Below are positions 11,101 to 21,341 of a DNA stretch of 64,000 bases, piece after piece. The notes under the pieces were generated by a model. That model did no database searches and had not been told where the DNA came from. It worked only from the letters and a program-made list of their open reading frames with translations. The first letter of the stretch is position 1. Each line of letters starts with the position of its first letter. Location of the stretch: assembly GCA_032622095.1 (NCBI GenBank), contig CP136061.1:253407582-253471581 (forward strand), given 5' to 3'. A program made the position numbers and the translations under genes. The DNA is from Siphonodentalium dalli (taxonomy: Eukaryota; Mollusca; Scaphopoda; Gadilida; Siphonodentaliidae).

Positions 11101-11756
11101 TTATCCCGCTTGTATTTGTTAACGCACTGTTACTTCAAATTTTGTGCAGAATAATGCACCATGTGCTCGATGGCGCTTTACTCTGCTTTCTTGGATTACA
11201 TCCTTTAGTTTAAATATGTTCTTTATTTAATATAAGAACTGAATGGTGTTGTCTTAGCTCTCTTGTGGAGCTTTCTAACAAGATCATGCAAAGAGGAGCC
11301 TATACAGCTGATTCAGTCCGTGTGGGTTAGGGGTTGGTGGCCGCCACTTGATGAGTGGGTTTCAACTTTGTTCGTATTTGTGAGTCATGTGGATATATGT
11401 GTGTATATATGTGAGAGTTTGTACATTGCGTGCGTGCGTGTGTATATGTATGTGATAGCGTGTGGTTTTCCGTAGTCTTGTACATAATGTTCATTCATCT
11501 GTGAGCGAATTGGTGTGACTGTGCTCGAGTGTGGTTTTGTGTTGGTATGGCGCGAATGTATACATGTGCGGTGATGAATGACTGCGTTAGTATATATGCG
11601 ATTGTGTGATGTTGTCTATATTTCTATATATTTGTTCTCCAACATTTTTTTGGGGTTATGGTATGTTCATGTTTTGCTTATGTTTCCTTAATTTGTTTCA
11701 ATGTATTCTTGTAATGGTCTTCTATCAAGGAGGAATTAAAGATATATATATATTTC
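10672..11756 (+). mobile_element. 5'-truncated non-LTR retrotransposon, 3' portion
   Basis: The element carries the C-terminal end of an ORF2-type polyprotein (10672-11100), an AT- and TG-rich 3' UTR, and the 3' terminus GGAGGAATTAAAGATA followed by TA repeats. The same terminus ends the related element at 50.8-52.9 kb (minus strand). Truncation at the 5' end and a simple-repeat tail are typical of target-primed reverse transcription in CR1/L2/I-like clades; the clade is not assigned. It cannot move on its own. Confidence 0.75.
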
Positions 11757-12099
11757 GAATACTTATTGGAGACACAATTCAAACTCTGATCGCCACTGTC
11801 ATCTTAACCGGCACATTTATTAATCGGAATTCTTCAATTTAAAGGGGTATTGTGCAGCGGCCAAATATAAAGAGCTCTAGTTTTCGAGATACCTCCACCC
11901 ACGGTCGAACAAGTTGAAGCCAACTTTTTTGGAAGAAAAGATATATACTGTTCACGATAATGATAATGATAACTAACGGAATCGGGTGTGGCTATTGTAA
12001 AATCGACGACGAACGATACCCACCAGTCCTAACTTAATTGCCAACTTTTTGTTGGTGTTAAAATTACTACATCATACATTCTCTCTATTTGATATGAAA
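11757..12099 (+). repeat. Direct repeat, right copy: candidate long target-site duplication
   Basis: Near-identical to 10331-10671, starting GAATACTTATTGGAGACAC and ending CTATTTGATATGAAA. Deleting one copy and the retroelement would leave a continuous, plausible empty site. Confidence 0.85.
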
Positions 12100-12451
12100 A
12101 ACACGTTGGTTAGTATGGATGTTTGCTGCCACATGGAGCCGAAACATTTATTTTTTTAGTACTGTACACTAAATCCGGCCATTTATGTGACCATCTCCTT
12201 TTATACCTAACAGAATATGTACTCCAGTCATAAAATAATTTTCATTATAATTAGCATGTCCCATAAATTGCCGGATTTAGGGTACAGTCCCCCTTTAAGC
12301 ATTGAGCGGCCACACATACTAATTTCACACGGTTCTCCCCTCACACTTTCCTACCGAGGGGTATTAGGCCCTTCCATTCAGTAGGAGAGGACAGGTCTGT
12401 ATAACAACACACGGTCATCCCCTCACTTGCACTGGCACACCGAAGCGCGGC

Positions 12452-12597
12452 GGGGGGGGGGGGGGGGGGGGTGTGTGCAGATTTTCTCTTCAGTAGGGGA
12501 GGCAGATTTATGTGTACGAGTTGTAAACGAAACGTTTGAAGAACATCCAAATGGTTACGAATGTTAAGAACTCGTAACCACATTGGGGGGGGGGGGG
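12452..12597 (+). repeat. Two poly(G) tracts
   Basis: A run of 20 G at 12452-12471 is followed by GTGTGTG, and a run of 13 G lies at 12585-12597. The DNA between is unremarkable. Lengths of such tracts are prone to sequencing error. Confidence 0.9.
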
Positions 12598-12599
12598 CA

Positions 12600-13530
12600 T
12601 ATTAAAGCCACTTGCGCTCAAAAATACACCTAATAATAAGAATAATATTCGCTATATTGAATTTCTCCCGATATCTAAATAGGTTGATAAATACTTGGAC
12701 TACCTTTCTACGGGCATTGTGTGCACAAAATAATACAACTTTGAACACGATGTTTGGGTCCCAAAAGAAAAACAACAGTCATTTGCACAGCATGCATGGA
12801 ACAGAACAGAGCGAAAAATTTAAAACAGTGGGGAAATGGCTGTGGCTATGCATGCACACACAGCCGGTATATCAATAGTTCGTGTATATGTCAACCTATC
12901 TTATACATCCTTCCAAATTATGTCTACATAATTTGGAAGCTCGAATTAGCCATGCCAGTTTAATATATACGTACCGGTGAAATGTGACCCAAGTTTAAGA
13001 ATCCAGCTACATTAATAGCGTCAATTGTGGAAAGGGTAGCGTGATCATTATTCGCCCTGGATATAATTAGCAAACTCTATCGGTCATCGTCACATAGTGC
13101 ACCAAGGTGAACAATGTGTTTACTTTTGATTTACAGTTACACATGTATGTGTGTGCTTCACTGCACAATAAAACACAATAGCATTCGAGATTCATATGCG
13201 AAAACTGTCGCTATTTTTCAACAGTACATATCCAACACAACCATCGTGAAAATAAATACACTTGAACGCGTATATACACTCTGTGTTATATATTTCTATG
13301 ACCTCGACCCAATAGGTTTATTATGATAACATTTTTAGTTTAAAATGTAATTAACGTTTTGAGTCATGATTCTGATGTTATAGCCTCGTTAACTTCAATT
13401 AGCCCCAGGCTTATAGGTTATGTTGTATTGTATTGATAGCACGCTTACTAAGCGTGAAACATCGATATTATAATGTTGGTTCAACCCTTTCATGACGGGT
13501 GCTGCACTGGTGAAGCGTTAAATATCATGT
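12600..13530. other. No supported gene
   Basis: Several short open frames (for example 12612-12878 and 13114-13326) lack domains. A short inverted pair (TCCAAATTATG / CATAATTTGGA) occurs near 12911-12938. Nothing more is seen. Confidence 0.5.
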
Positions 13531-13535
13531 ACCAG

Positions 13536-13583
13536 TGCATTCTCTTATATATGCGAGTCACCCATAGTGAGCCTCGCATATAT
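13536..13583. repeat. Short hairpin related to the 55.2-kb foldback
   Basis: TGCATTCTCTTATATATGCG is followed after about 17 bp by CTCGCATATATA. The first word is shared with the three-armed foldback at 55145-55261, so both belong to one family. Confidence 0.65.
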
Positions 13584-13844
13584 ACATATCAGGAAGGAAG
13601 CTCCAGCCATGGACGGTTTAATGGACTCATTTTATAGATGGTCTTACTATTCCTAACACGTTTTTGTTATTGTTTCCGGGTTATATTATATACTAACTAT
13701 GAATCTAAGACACCTGACGGACACGCTTTTATCAAATAACGTTGATCTTATTTAGATTTGTTCTCGTATGATATATACAACATTTCGGAACAGTTTCTGG
13801 CCTATTTCAGAACATAAACTTGAGGTACATTCGGAGAGTATAGC

Positions 13845-13916
13845 AAGGGGGAGAACTCTATCTCGTTATCACTCTCCATCAAGGGGGAGAACTCTATCTC
13901 GTTATCACTCTCCATC
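13845..13916 (+). repeat. 36-bp tandem duplication
   Basis: AAGGGGGAGAACTCTATCTC plus 16 further bases occurs twice in direct succession, at 13845 and 13881, with no visible difference. Confidence 0.9.
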
Positions 13917-14119
13917 AAGGCTAAATGTCACTTCGATTAAGATACTGTGCAGTAATAAACCACTTTATTATGCCTTTATACCCAGTCTTACAGGCAGTTT
14001 GTTTTCAGAGAAAAAGGAATTTGTAGCCTTGAAATCTGGGTTCATTAACAATTTCTGGTTTCATATATAATTCCTTTTAGACATGTTCAGATATAAAGTT
14101 CAACAAACGGCCACTTGTT

Positions 14120-15436
14120 GAATTACATGTAGTATGTAAACATGAATTACATGTAGTATGTAAACATGAATTACATGTAGTATGTAAACATGAATTACAT
14201 GTAGTATGTAAACATGAATTACATGTAGTATGTAAACATGAATTACATGTAGTATGTAAACATGAATTACATGTAGTATGTAAACATGAATTACATGTAG
14301 TATGTAAACATGAATTACATGTAGTATGTAAACATGAATTACATGTAGTATGTAAACATGAATTACATGTAGTATGTAAACATGAATTACATGTAGTATG
14401 TAAACATGAATTACATGTAGTATGTAAACATGAATTACATGTAGTATGTAAACATGAATTACATGTAGTATGTAAACATGAATTACATGTAGTATGTAAA
14501 CATGAATTACATGTTATATGTAAACATGAATTACATGTGGTATGTAAACATGAATTACATGTAGTATGTAAACATGAATTACATGTGGTATGTAAACATG
14601 AATTACATGTAGTATGTAAACATGAATTACATGTAGTATGTAAACATGAATTACATGTAGTATGTAAACATGAATTACATGTAGTATGTAAACATGAATT
14701 GCATGTAGTATGTAAACATGAATTGCATGTAGTATGTAAACATGAATTACATGTAGTATGTAAACATGAATTGCATGTAGTATGTAAACATGAATTACAT
14801 GTAGTATGTAAACATGAATTACATGTAGTATGTAAACATGAATTACATGTAGTATGTAAACATGAATTGCATGTAGTATGTAAACATGAATTACATGTAG
14901 TATGTAAACATGAATTACATGTAGTATGTAAACATGAATTACATGTAGTATGTAAACATGAATTACATGTAGTATGTAAACATGAATTACATGTAGTATG
15001 TAAACATGAATTGCATGTAGTATGTAAACATGAATTGCATGTAGTATGTAAACATGAATTACATGTAGTATGTAAACATGAATTACATGTAGTATGTAAA
15101 CATGAATTACATGTAGTATGTAAACATGAATTACATGTAGTATGTAAACATGAATTACATGTAGTATGTAAACATGAATTACATGTAGTATGTAAACATG
15201 AATTACATGTAGTATGTAAACATGAATTACATGTAGTATGTAAACATGAATTACATGTAGTATGTAAACATGAATTACATGTAGTATGTAAACATGAATT
15301 ACATGTAGTATGTAAACATGAATTACATGTAGTATGTAAACATGAATTACATGTAGTATGTAAACATGAATTACATGTAGTATGTAAACATGAATTACAT
15401 GTAGTATGTAAACATGAATTACATGTAGTATGTAAA
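14120..15436 (+). repeat. 24-bp minisatellite, about 55 copies
   Basis: The unit starts GAATTACATGTAGTATGTAA and is 24 bp long. It is nearly homogeneous, with scattered A/G variants (TTACATG or TTGCATG) and a few TAG or TGG changes. Because 24 is a multiple of three, a repeated VCKHELHV octapeptide frame stays open where the TAG variant falls out of frame. This is not evidence for a protein. Each unit contains the palindrome TACATGTA or TGCATGTA. Confidence 0.97.
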
Positions 15437-16145
15437 TCTAACTACCGATACCAGGGCCTAACTACCGATACCAGGGCTTAACTACCACTACCAGGGCCTA
15501 ACTACAACTACCAGGGCCAACCTACCGCTACCAGGGGCTAACTACCGCTACCAGGGCCTAACTACCGATACCAGGGCCTAACTACCGCCTACCATGGCTT
15601 CACTACCACTACCAGGGCCTAACTACCGATACCAGGGCTTAACTACCACTACCATGGCCTAACTACCGATATCAGGACCTAACTACCGCTACCAGGGCCT
15701 AACTACCGCTACCAGGGCCTAACTACCACTACAAGGGCCTAACTACCGATACCAGGGCTTAACTACCGATACCAGGGCTTAACTACCACTACCAGGGCCT
15801 AACTACCGCTACCATGGCCTAACTACCGCTACCAGGGCCTAACTACCACTACCAGGGCCTAACTACCGATACCAGGGGTTAACTACCGATACCAGGGCTT
15901 AACTACCACTACCAGGGCCTAACTACAACTACCAGGGCCAACCTACCGCTACCAGGGCCTAACTACCGCTACCAGGGGCTAACTACCTATACCAGGGCCT
16001 AACTACCGCTACCATGGCTTCACTACCACTACCAGGGCCTAACTACCGCTACCAGGGCCTAACTACCGCTACCAGAGCATAACTACTGCTACCAGGGCCT
16101 AAGTACCGCTACCAGGGCCTAACTACTGCTACCAGTGCCTAACTT
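15437..16145 (+). repeat. 20-bp minisatellite, about 35 copies
   Basis: Consensus AACTACCG(C/A)TACCAGGGCCT. It directly abuts the 24-bp array with no spacer. Units vary at the GAT/GCT/ACT position and in GGG/TGG. It is pyrimidine-rich and strand-asymmetric. Confidence 0.95.
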
Positions 16146-16397
16146 TTAAAACAGATTTCCCGTGGCAGCGTATGTAGAGGATATATAACGAGTCCCCAGT
16201 TTATAGCGGAAATTACAAAACGAGTTCAGTAAATTAAGTCTGGACCAAGCCTTTGGCGAGGTGCAGACCTAATTTACTGGACGAGTAAACAGTACATATT
16301 AGTGTAATCTATTCAATATATCCTTAGCACGAGGCAACACAGCTATACAGTATATAGTTGTGCGTTCAGCCGCGCTACGAAATAAACTACCCGGTTT

Positions 16398-16491
16398 GCA
16401 GAATGAGGTCCCCAGATGGTGAATTTAGTGACGCTATCCCGCATAGCGGACTAGCATAACTAAATTCACCTTCTGGGGACCTCATTCTGCT
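16398..16491. repeat. Foldback of the GCAGAATGAGG family, copy 1
   Basis: GCAGAATGAGGTCCCCAGA at 16398 is mirrored by TCTGGGGACCTCATTCTGC ending at 16490; pairing continues inward over about 30 bp around a GCTATCCCGCATAGCGG core. The adjacent 5' flank (GCGTTCAGCCG...ACCCGGT, about 16361-16396) reappears 3' of copy 2 at about 16797-16832. Confidence 0.85.
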
Positions 16492-16693
16492 GCTAAGGCC
16501 CTCAACTGCTATATGGCAGACCTAGGATCAGATTAAAGTTCCCCAGTTGAAGTTGATGTTCACCCATTGGCACCTCAATTATGAATTTTATCTTCTGCAA
16601 TATTAGGGGGATATAGAAACTTCCCAGAAGGGAAATGTAACTGAAAACAATGTTAATTTGATACTATAGATACTTCTCAGAAGATGAGGCCTA

Positions 16694-16770
16694 AGCAGAA
16701 TGAGGTCTCCAGAGGGTGGATATGCGGGATAGCATCACTAAATTCACCCTCTGGGGACCTCATTCTGCAG
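16694..16770. repeat. Foldback of the GCAGAATGAGG family, copy 2 (shortened left arm)
   Basis: The outer arms match copy 1 (GCAGAATGAGGTCTCCAGAG and CTCTGGGGACCTCATTCTGC), but the left arm lacks the AATTTAGT portion, so the hairpin is asymmetric. It supports a dispersed MITE-like family with internal deletions. Confidence 0.8.
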
Positions 16771-16839
16771 ATGACAGACACGCTATTTGCAGGCTTGTGT
16801 GCGTTCAGTCGTTACCAAATAGACTACCCGGTAAATACG

Positions 16840-17250
16840 AGCCTTGGTGTGTAGCAATTATTTTTCTGATGCCTGAGATATCACGCGACATCACTGTAGC
16901 ACATAGTTTCTTCGTGATATGTACACGGGAGTACATACAAATAAGAGCCTCTAGAAGTGAAACATACTATAAGAATAATTAACTGAAAGGTAAAAGAAAC
17001 AGTTGAGTAAAAAAGGTCCATGACATGCTACATACCTGGAATAAGATGTGTTGTAAAGATAACGAACAATTTAGTGATATCGTTTGTCTCATATATCCAA
17101 TTCTTGAATAATGCATCGCGATCTATTTCGATAATATTCTAGAGGGAGCACTTAGTTCCTGGAACAGTAGAACTGTAATAATTTGTGACTGGACACTAGA
17201 AAGTTGGAATGACGTGTAAAAACAGATCCATAACTGATATGCAAGTCATC
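16840..17250. other. No supported gene
   Basis: AT-rich sequence between the foldbacks and the 143-bp array. An 88-codon frame beginning at 16716 runs out of the foldback and has no domain. Confidence 0.5.
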
Positions 17251-17253
17251 GCA

Positions 17254-17825
17254 TATTACTGGCTCTTCACTAACTGGATTCACCCACCGTTCATAAATGT
17301 GTAAATCGGAATAGTCTATTATTGATATGTATGGTGTTCGGGAAATATAAGCAGGTGACAGACAGACATAAAAATACCATTACAGAAGAATTTCTATATT
17401 ACTGGCTCTTCACTAACTGGATTCACCCACCGTTCATAAATGTGTACACCGGAATAGTCTATTATTGATATGTATGGTGTTCAGGAAATATAAGCAGATA
17501 GCAGACAGAAATAAAAATACCATTACAGAAGAATTTCTATATTACTGGCTCTTCACTAACTGGATTCACCCACCGTTCATAAATGTGTACACCGGAATAG
17601 TCTATTATTGATATGTATGGTGTTCAGGAAATATAAGCAGCTGACAGACAGACATAAAAATACCATTACAGAAGAATTTCTATATTACTGGCTCTTCACT
17701 AACTGGATTCACCCACCGTTCATAAATGTGTACACCGGAATAGTCTATTATTGATATGTATGGTGTTCAGGAAATATAAGCAGCTGACAGACAGACATAA
17801 AAATACCATTACAGAAGAATTTCTA
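17254..17825 (+). repeat. 143-bp tandem repeat, 4 copies
   Basis: TATTACTGGCTCTTCACTAA begins units at 17254, 17397, 17540 and 17683, an exact 143-bp period. Copies are nearly identical, with one or two changes each. The array ends 68 bp before the target-site duplication of the Mutator-like element. Confidence 0.95.
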
Positions 17826-17893
17826 TTAATTGGTGGGATGCGTCTCCTATGGGAACTACTCACGTAAGATAACGGACCCGACCATATACCCTA

Positions 17894-17902
17894 TACTTGA
17901 TT
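17894..17902 (+). repeat. 9-bp target-site duplication, left
   Basis: TACTTGATT directly precedes the left terminal inverted repeat and is repeated exactly at 20344-20352 after the right one. Confidence 0.8.
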
Positions 17903-18118
17903 GAGACCCTATAAAAGCCCAGCTGGGCTGCCCAGCTGGGCGGTATAAGAGTAAACTCCAAATTAAAGGATATTTTGGACGCAATAGTGATTGATTATTA
18001 CTTGTGGGCAACTAATATTTATATTTCTTTGCGAATATCCAGAAAACTGGCCATCAGAAAGCTTTCGGAGCGAATATTGCAGACCGAAGCATCGACGGAT
18101 GACCGAGGTAAATTTTCG
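17903..18118 (+). repeat. MULE left terminal inverted repeat
   Basis: About 216 bp matching the reverse complement of 20078-20343 at high similarity, with only scattered differences such as AAACTGGCC versus AAACCGGCC. Two GCCCAGCTGGGC palindromes lie at its outer end. Confidence 0.9.
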
Positions 18119-18740
18119 TTAATTTTCACTCAGTTTTCGCTCATTTTTGGCTATTTTATAATTTTATACATCGATACAAGGATGTTTACATGTTGTAACA
18201 CAACAAGTGACCATTTTTTTAAATAGATACTAAAGGGTTTTTCTAAGTACATCTTTTAAAACGAGTTTTGAGACGATATCTATCGAATAACATGGAACCG
18301 CCCAGCTGGGCACTTTCGATAAATATTGTCTTACCATTTTTGCATATTTCTAAACTTTTACACAAATTCTGGTGCGCCCTGGAGTACAAACATCATTTGA
18401 AACGAGTATTTACATGATTTTAATGAGTGTTCGTCGAACTTCGCTTACGAAGTATTATTATCAACGTTTTTTTTAACGATTTCTTCGTTTTCACACCAAC
18501 TCGAGTGCATCCGTGTGTTAAAAAAAACAAACAAATAAACACATATTATTTGTAAACGCCGAGATTTTGTTCATTTGGATCATTTAGAACCAGTATTTAA
18601 ACTGAACCTCCCAGCTGGGCGGTTACGAACCTCCTGGTTGGGCGGTTACGAACGTGACTGGGCGGGTTGTCAACTTGGCTGGGCGGTTACGAACTATCAT
18701 GCTAACTGATGCTTAAAAGATAATGTTACTTGTGTGTATG

Positions 18741-18932
18741 AACCGGTCATACGCGGGGGAGGTTCTCATATTATCCGCCGGTCATATGGGGGAGGTTCTC
18801 ATATGAACATATTATCCGCCGGTCATATGCGGTGGAGGTTCATATTATTCGCCGGTCATAAGCGAGGGAGAACCTCCCTCGCGTATGACCAGCAGATAAT
18901 ATGAGAACTTCCACCGCGTATGACTGGCGGAC
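18741..18932. repeat. Palindrome cluster inside the MULE
   Basis: Tandem and inverted copies of a unit built from CATATTATCCGCCGGTCATA and GGGGGAGGTTCT. Three forward copies are followed by two reverse ones (GAACCTCCCTCGCGTATGAC...). It forms a branched foldback of almost 200 bp with no coding content. Confidence 0.8.
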
Positions 18933-19241
18933 ACATAAGTTTTTAAGTCTATAAGCACTAGTTGATTTGAATATTCTTTCGAGCAGTCTGACCATTGACA
19001 TATTCATGCATTCAAACCAGTTAATTTATTTTGTAACTTGGCTTGTAATCGCCGGACACCGGCTTCCGGCCTGGGCTTTTAATCACAACTAAAATAAAAA
19101 ATAAGTGTGAATTATAACAAATGAAAAGCGCAAATACATTTTAAAGATTACATTTGATATGTCTTCTGATACATGGTGTATATTCGTATTTTGTGGATGA
19201 AGTGCTGCTAAGAACGGCTTAGTTAGAACGATACAACGGCT

Positions 19242-19487
19242 TCATTCGGCCATTCTATTTTTTACGAGAAAAGTAGCGCTCTTTCTTGGAGCGAATTTCT
19301 GCAACACTTTCACCGCGTAGTGGACCCATTTGGAAAAAAATACATTCACTGTGTCTAATCCTACATTTTGATATACTATACGCCCCATTATATTGAATAT
19401 ACCAGCTGAAATCGATCCTGCAATTGTAAACATCGAGTCTATTTTTAGCGGCGCGCGTTTATCGGCGCGTGTTTGCGTGTTCGCCAT
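19242..19487 (-). CDS. 81-codon frame inside the MULE, possible captured exon
   Basis: The frame starts MANTQTRADKRAPLK with G at -3 and G at +4 of the ATG. Its first third is CpG- and GC-rich (GGCGCGCG words), unlike the AT-rich surroundings. A moderately hydrophobic centre and a basic C-terminus follow. No family is recognised and no splice signal is assigned. MULEs often capture host exons, so a Pack-MULE cargo is a fair hypothesis. Chance is the alternative. Confidence 0.3.
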   Translation of the reverse strand: MANTQTRADKRAPLKIDSMFTIAGSISAGIFNIMGRIVYQNVGLDTVNVFFSKWVHYAVKVLQKFAPRKSATFLVKNRMAE

Positions 19488-19656
19488 TACAATATTCGCA
19501 CTAAAACAGCCATATTGTAGCTAAAAACGAGTGTGCAGTATTCCACTGCGTTATTTGATACCTAAAACTTGTTGTTTGCTAGCGTATTCATCGAGAAATC
19601 TAAATTCTAAACATTAATGTCGAACGCAGTTTTTTTCGTGTTTGTGGCATTTTATG

Positions 19657-20060
19657 TTAGGTCAGTTGTCGACCGAATAATGTAACTTCCGGTGTCCGGT
19701 CAGTGGCGGTGTTAATGTGTGTGAATAGGGCGAATGTGGAGCTTTCGTTAGACACCAAAAGGAGCCCTCTACGCGCTGTATTCCTCGAGATATCGGCCGT
19801 CCACGCAATTTGAAAATCCTGTCCCGCAGATTGTCATTCTATCCCAAATTTCACCCCATGTTAGGTCAGTTGTCGATCAAATAATGCAACTTCTGGTGTC
19901 CGGTCAGTGGCGGGGTTAATATGTGTGGATAGGGCGAATGTGGGCCTTTCGTTAGATACCAAAATGGGCCCCTACGCCCTGTATTCCTCGAGATATCGGC
20001 CGTCCCACGCAATTTGAAATTCTGTCCCGCAGATTGTCGTTTTGTCCCATATCCCATCCC
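19657..20060 (+). repeat. 204-bp tandem duplication inside the MULE
   Basis: TTAGGTCAGTTGTCGA at 19657 and 19861 starts two copies sharing the words CCGGTCAGTGGCGG, GCTTTCGTTAGA and CTCGAGATATCGGCCGTCC. The right copy runs into the right terminal repeat. A diverged reverse-complement relative lies at 29497-29702. Confidence 0.85.
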
Positions 20061-20077
20061 ATCCCGCAGATTGTCAT

Positions 20078-20343
20078 GTCCCGAAAATTTACCTCGGTCA
20101 CCCGTCGATGCTTCGGTCTGCAATATTCGTTCCGAAAGCTTTCTGATGGCCGGTTTTCTGGATATCCGCAAAGAAATATATATATTAGTTGCCCACAAGT
20201 AATAATCAATCACTATTGCGTCCAAAATATCCTTTAATTTGGAGTTTACTCTAATACCGCCCAGCTGGGCAGCCCAGCTGGGCTTTTACACTATTTTTCA
20301 GAATCGCCCAGTTGGCCACCCAGCTGGGCTTTTATAGGGTCTC
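20078..20343 (-). repeat. MULE right terminal inverted repeat
   Basis: Reverse-complement partner of 17903-18118. It carries about 50 extra bp near its outer end (a second GCCCAGTTGG / CCCAGCTGGGC block), suggesting a small internal duplication of the terminus. Confidence 0.9.
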
Positions 20344-20352
20344 TACTTGATT
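20344..20352 (+). repeat. 9-bp target-site duplication, right
   Basis: TACTTGATT follows the right terminus immediately, matching 17894-17902 at all nine positions. Confidence 0.8.
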
Positions 20353-20821
20353 CAGGGGAGCTGTATACGTGTATTGTGAATCGACACCATCAGAGTACGA
20401 TGGAGACTCGACTGGAATGCCAAGACCTTTAGATAACCCCCGATACATTTTTCAAGAATATACAGCTGCCAAGAATGGTAGAGTAGAATTCAAAACTTAA
20501 TGACTAAATCACGTGACCACCTAGGAATTCCTACCACATATGAAGGGAACGTGCAATTATGTAATATACACTCTTTACGTTATTGAGTCCTAACTGATTG
20601 TGATCAAAATGCATTGAATTTGATCAAAACCCAATGATGTTTAGTCAATTATTCTGGTTTTGATGAATACCAATTGGTTTTTGCCAATCATTCTGGTTTT
20701 TGTCAAACTCATCTTGGTAATCGGCATTATTTGCGTTTGAACATAACCTTCTTGTTTTGATGAACTCATTTGGGACTTAAACAAACGTTCATATAGTATC
20801 AGAATCTGTTATTCAATTAAT

Positions 20822-21340
20822 TATATTTACACACTAAGTGTTGTCATCACTAAATCCAGCATTCTGATTGGTCGGCGCCCACGTGGCTAGTTGTAGTTAT
20901 TTCTCGGTGAATGCGTAACGCATCATAACACCAAGCTAATAACACCATCGATACGTCATTAGGTTTGGAAAGACGAACGCGTAATGCTTTGGGCGCATTT
21001 TGACTCGCGCAGGATTGACTTAATACATCATCGGGTTTCAACATGAAGAGAAATTGTTCCTATTAACTTTTGCCAAGGGTGCTATTGGGTATTATGGGCT
21101 GATCTCGTCACGATACACTTTTCGATTTAAATATATTTACAAAAGCGGCTTTTTCGCTAAATGTATATAAATATAAGGATTAACTGTCATGTGGACTATT
21201 TTTATGGAGATGTAACGGTGAGGTAAGTGGACATAACTTGTATGTAAAACCCTTCGGGTTTTACACAAGTTATGTCCACTTACCTCACCGTTACATCTCC
21301 ATAAAAACAGTCCACATGACAGTTAATCCATATGTATAGA
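20822..21340 (+). mobile_element. Hairpin-tailed non-autonomous element, copy A
   Basis: About 520 bp beginning TATATTTACACACTAAGTG and ending in a long hairpin (21177-21329). The body (20830-21170) is single-copy-like, with the words GATTGGTCGGCGCCCACGTGG and CATCGGGTTTCAACATGAAG. A second copy lies in opposite orientation at 43357-43874, which defines the family and its limits. The hairpin tip is C(TTCG)G. No convincing protein frame and no clear target duplication were found. Class unknown: it has one terminal hairpin rather than two inverted ends. Confidence 0.7.
21177..21329. repeat. Terminal hairpin of copy A, about 73-bp arms
   Basis: GGATTAACTGTCATGTGGAC opens the left arm and its reverse complement closes the right arm at 21329. 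The centre reads AACCC-TTCG-GGTT. Mismatches are very few (for example ACTATTTTT against AAAAACAGT). Confidence 0.92.
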
Positions 21341-21341
21341 G

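Larger units (their letters stand above)
17903..20343. mobile_element. Non-autonomous Mutator-like (MULE) DNA transposon, 2.44 kb
   Basis: The ends are long inverted repeats (about 17903-18118 and 20078-20343) beginning GAGACCCTATAAAAGCCCAG. They are flanked by an exact 9-bp direct duplication, TACTTGATT. Long terminal repeats with 9-bp duplications are the signature of the Mutator superfamily. No transposase frame is present, so mobility would need a partner in trans. The palindrome GCCCAGCTGGGC recurs near both ends and internally (about 18300 and 18610), possibly as transposase-binding or subterminal repeats. The interior holds a palindrome cluster, a 204-bp duplication and one 81-codon minus-strand frame. 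Confidence 0.85.

Noticed and set aside
14537-15481. 314-codon frame with a repeated VCKHELHV octapeptide
   Set aside because: The 24-bp minisatellite has a length divisible by three, so the frame stays open by construction; no start context or unique domain.
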